NCBI RefSeq assembly: GCF_002243045.1
Contig: NZ_MBKP01000041.1
Coordinates: forward strand, 1 to 33,393
DNA length: 33,393 bases
Direction of reading: 5' to 3'
Source of the DNA: Methanolobus psychrotolerans
GTDB lineage: Archaea > Halobacteriota > Methanosarcinia > Methanosarcinales > Methanosarcinaceae
Each line of letters starts with the position of its first letter. Positions within the stretch are counted from its first letter, which is position 1. The translations under genes were made by a program, and so were the position numbers. Below are positions 31,100 to 33,393 of this stretch, in pieces. A model generated the notes under the pieces. That model worked only from the letters and a program-made list of their open reading frames with translations. It did not search any database and had not been told where the DNA came from.

Positions 31100-33393
31100 C
31101 TATTTGTGAATATCAGGGTTAAACAGAGGAATGGACACGTGTACGACTGTACCAGCGCCTTCCTCACTTTCAATCTTAATTGTCCCAGAATGCAGTTCTA
31201 CTATATTCTTTGAAAGATAGAGACCAAGTCCGTTACCTCCGTATATGCGGGTAGCTGAACCATCCACCTGATAGAACCTGTCAAATATCCGGTCCATGCA
31301 ATTTTGAGGAATGCCTATTCCCTTGTCAATGACGGTGATGTGTATATTCTCGTCATCTTCCTGGGCAGATACAGATACTTCAGAACCTCTTGGTGAGAAT
31401 TTTATTGCGTTGTCCAGTATATATACGAAGAGGTATTTCAGAAATTCGCAGTTACCGTATACAAGGTTCATATCAAAGGTATATTCTTCATTCACATGAA
31501 TGTCCTTTTCCTCTATCCTCATGGAAAGACTGGTAATAGCATTGTCAAGAACATCTTTCAGGTGAATGGGCGAGAAAACATGGTATTTTTCAAAATAAAG
31601 GGAATTCATGTTAAGCAGAGATTCTATCAATCGCTCCAGGCGTTCAGAATTAGAAACAACGACTTTCATGCACTGCTTTTGTTTCTCATTCAATTCACCA
31701 AGAAGCCCTTCATAAATTACCTCACTATATCCTTTTATGGAAATGAGGGGTGTTTTAAGTTCGTGAGTTATATTGGCTACGAATTCATCTTTCATCCTGT
31801 CAAGAGATTTTAGTTCTTCATAGGCTTTCCGGGTTTCATCAAGAAGGCGGATATTTTCCACTGTTATTCCAACCTGGTGACCTACATTACCAAGTATTTC
31901 CAGGTCATTGTCTGAGATAATAGCTCCAGGCTCAGGGAATAGTAATATTATGCCAACAAGATCTTCCCTGGAGATTACAGGAACAAAAACAAATCTCTCA
32001 ACATTTTCTTTTAAGATCAGCTTTTTCAAACTGCCTGAAATATCATTTACTTTTTCTGCAACCCATGTATGTTTCGTATGGGGTACTATCCGGAATAAAG
32101 GATCATCCGGGAGGATACATTGAACTTCATCTTTTAATGCATCATCTTTGAATCCGTTTGAAGAACAAAGTCTGAAACTCTGGTCTGGAGAATTAAACTG
32201 GTAAATTAAACCGTGATCACATCCTACATAAGAAATGATCTCTTTAAGGATATCCTCCAGAAAATCTCTGAGTTCAAGTGAACTGGCGGCTATCATAGCT
32301 GTGGATTGCAGAATGAGAAGATTGCGGTTCTTTCTCTGAAGGTCTTCCTGAGCAAGAGATATGTCAGTAATATCTTGGGTTGTTCCCTGAAAGAGCATTT
32401 TTTTGCCTTTGTTATCCCATGTTACTTCACCAAGGGAATGCAGGATGCATATTGAGCCACTTTTCTTTATAACCCTGGTTTTCACATTGAATCTATAACC
32501 CGGAATGGAAAGAGCTTTGTTAACACAGGAATTGAATAAAACCTGGTCATCTGGATGGATGAGGTTTAAATAAGTATCTCTGTTTATAGCTATTTCGTAA
32601 GGGGAAAAACCCATTATGCGGTACATTTCCTCAGACCAGAAATGCTTTTTTGTCCGCAGGTCTATTTCCCAGCTTCCTGTGTGCGATATTTCCTGTGCCC
32701 TTGCAAGTCTTTCCTTGTGCTTCAGAACGGACTCTTCCACGTTTTTTCTTTCTATAGTGTCTACAAAAATATCGCCAACGATTCTCATTAGTTTAATATA
32801 GTTTGGAGGCCAGGATTTATTCCGGGTGAAAGAATCAAAACCCAGAACACCAATTAACCGGGAATTAGATATCAGAGGAAGTGAAAGTGTGGACCTGATG
32901 CCTGCTTTTTGCAAAGCTTCCTTTTCCATGCTTGCTGAAGGTGGTAGTTTTGATACATCAGATACGTGGACGATCTCCGGATTCTCAAGTTTTTCCATCC
33001 ACCAGGGAAAATTCCTGCCAGGAAGATTATCAGTATGGCTATTTTCAACGTGCTCTGCATGCCATTCGTAGACGGTATCATTTTCGGACCGGTATAATGG
33101 GAAAAGTATAAGGTAACTGCGATCAACATCTGCAAACTCAGCTATTTTTTTAAGGGAAAGGTATATGCCATTGTCAATATGCTCTGATTTCTTTCCAATG
33201 AAATGTGAAGATATCTCTGCTACAATATTTTCAAATTTCAACTGTGAGAGCAGTTCACTTTCAGCAGACTGACATTTGTTAGCCATTTTTGAAATTGTCA
33301 TGCCAAATAAAAGGAAGCCAAGGAAGACAAAGGACCTTCCATAAACATCGTGGAAAAGTTCTTTTTGTGCTATAGAAAAAGGCAGGAATTTTG
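31100..33393 (-). CDS. GAF/PAS sensor histidine kinase, N-terminus beyond window
   Basis: The frame is open to the right edge. The ATG at 33301 lacks a ribosome site, and about 30 sense codons precede it, including a hydrophobic SFVFLGFLLFG typical of a membrane helix. The true start therefore probably lies outside and a membrane sensor region is cut off. From ATG 33301: GAF at about 25-175, PAS_3 at about 205-315 (FSPYEIAINRDTYLNLIHPD), GAF at about 330-480. HisKA has His513 in ITHELKTPL. The ATPase has LDNAIKFSP, DKGIGIP and GGNGLGLYL. This kinase core is canonical, unlike the HDLISSV core of the kinase at 23.7-26.5 kb. No regulator is adjacent. Confidence 0.9.
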   Translation of the reverse strand, partial: KFLPFSIAQKELFHDVYGRSFVFLGFLLFGMTISKMANKCQSAESELLSQLKFENIVAEISSHFIGKKSEHIDNGIYLSLKKIAEFADVDRSYLILFPLYRSENDTVYEWHAEHVENSHTDNLPGRNFPWWMEKLENPEIVHVSDVSKLPPSASMEKEALQKAGIRSTLSLPLISNSRLIGVLGFDSFTRNKSWPPNYIKLMRIVGDIFVDTIERKNVEESVLKHKERLARAQEISHTGSWEIDLRTKKHFWSEEMYRIMGFSPYEIAINRDTYLNLIHPDDQVLFNSCVNKALSIPGYRFNVKTRVIKKSGSICILHSLGEVTWDNKGKKMLFQGTTQDITDISLAQEDLQRKNRNLLILQSTAMIAASSLELRDFLEDILKEIISYVGCDHGLIYQFNSPDQSFRLCSSNGFKDDALKDEVQCILPDDPLFRIVPHTKHTWVAEKVNDISGSLKKLILKENVERFVFVPVISREDLVGIILLFPEPGAIISDNDLEILGNVGHQVGITVENIRLLDETRKAYEELKSLDRMKDEFVANITHELKTPLISIKGYSEVIYEGLLGELNEKQKQCMKVVVSNSERLERLIESLLNMNSLYFEKYHVFSPIHLKDVLDNAITSLSMRIEEKDIHVNEEYTFDMNLVYGNCEFLKYLFVYILDNAIKFSPRGSEVSVSAQEDDENIHITVIDKGIGIPQNCMDRIFDRFYQVDGSATRIYGGNGLGLYLSKNIVELHSGTIKIESEEGAGTVVHVSIPLFNPDIHK

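Overview
The window reads as part of a methylotrophic methanogen chromosome (Methanosarcinales; Methanolobus or Methanococcoides-like is my guess from gene content, not a search result). Evidence for Archaea: a RIO2 kinase, a DUF460 (COG2433) protein, AlaX-M, a FilR1/DUF1724-type regulator, a DUF2111 protein, the three-gene archaeal homocysteine-biosynthesis cluster, GGAGGTGA-type ribosome sites, and TATA boxes about 25 nt before several start codons. There are no rRNA, tRNA or CRISPR loci.

Layout. 0.2-6.4 kb is a leftward housekeeping block: LarB, LarC (nickel-pincer cofactor enzymes), RIO2, DUF460, MobA and an unknown 180-residue protein. 6.5-8.4 kb has a two-helix membrane peptide (rightward) and a leftward redox operon (glutaredoxin-like protein, thioredoxin reductase, DUF2111). 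At 8.6-12.5 kb a FilR1-type regulator converges on a large CheB-CheR-PAS fusion. Both genes carry a nearly identical 15-bp dyad in their upstream regions.

12.5-19.5 kb is an accessory island rich in bacterial-type stress genes. Rightward are DUF1328, a 24-bp-repeat micro-protein, CsbD and a DUF3267 metalloprotease. Leftward are PsiE, a cytoplasmic alpha-amylase and a phasin-like coiled coil. The island is bracketed by two inward-facing, diverged copies of a roughly 430-bp non-coding module (about 12.59-13.02 kb on + and 18.31-18.71 kb on -). Each copy has an AT-rich 23-bp palindrome, a TATA box, a 34-nt conserved block and a long terminal hairpin. The hairpin has compensatory base changes between copies. 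This is the best candidate for something undescribed: a paired regulatory RNA or leader controlling the stress genes. A 211-bp terminal-inverted-repeat element and another fragment of the module lie just beyond the right copy.

19.5-20.7 kb has a desulforedoxin-like zinc/iron protein and an SDR oxidoreductase. 21.0-23.6 kb holds the leftward homocysteine operon: DUF39-CBS, NIL-ferredoxin and UPF0280. 23.7-27.2 kb has a multi-PAS/GAF histidine kinase and Hsp20. 27.3-28.9 kb has an MM0924-like small protein and an MFS transporter. 29.06-30.31 kb is a TnpB-only IS200/IS605-type element with hairpins at both ends. AlaX-M follows, then a second histidine kinase whose reading frame stays open to the right edge of the window. 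No response regulator lies beside either kinase.
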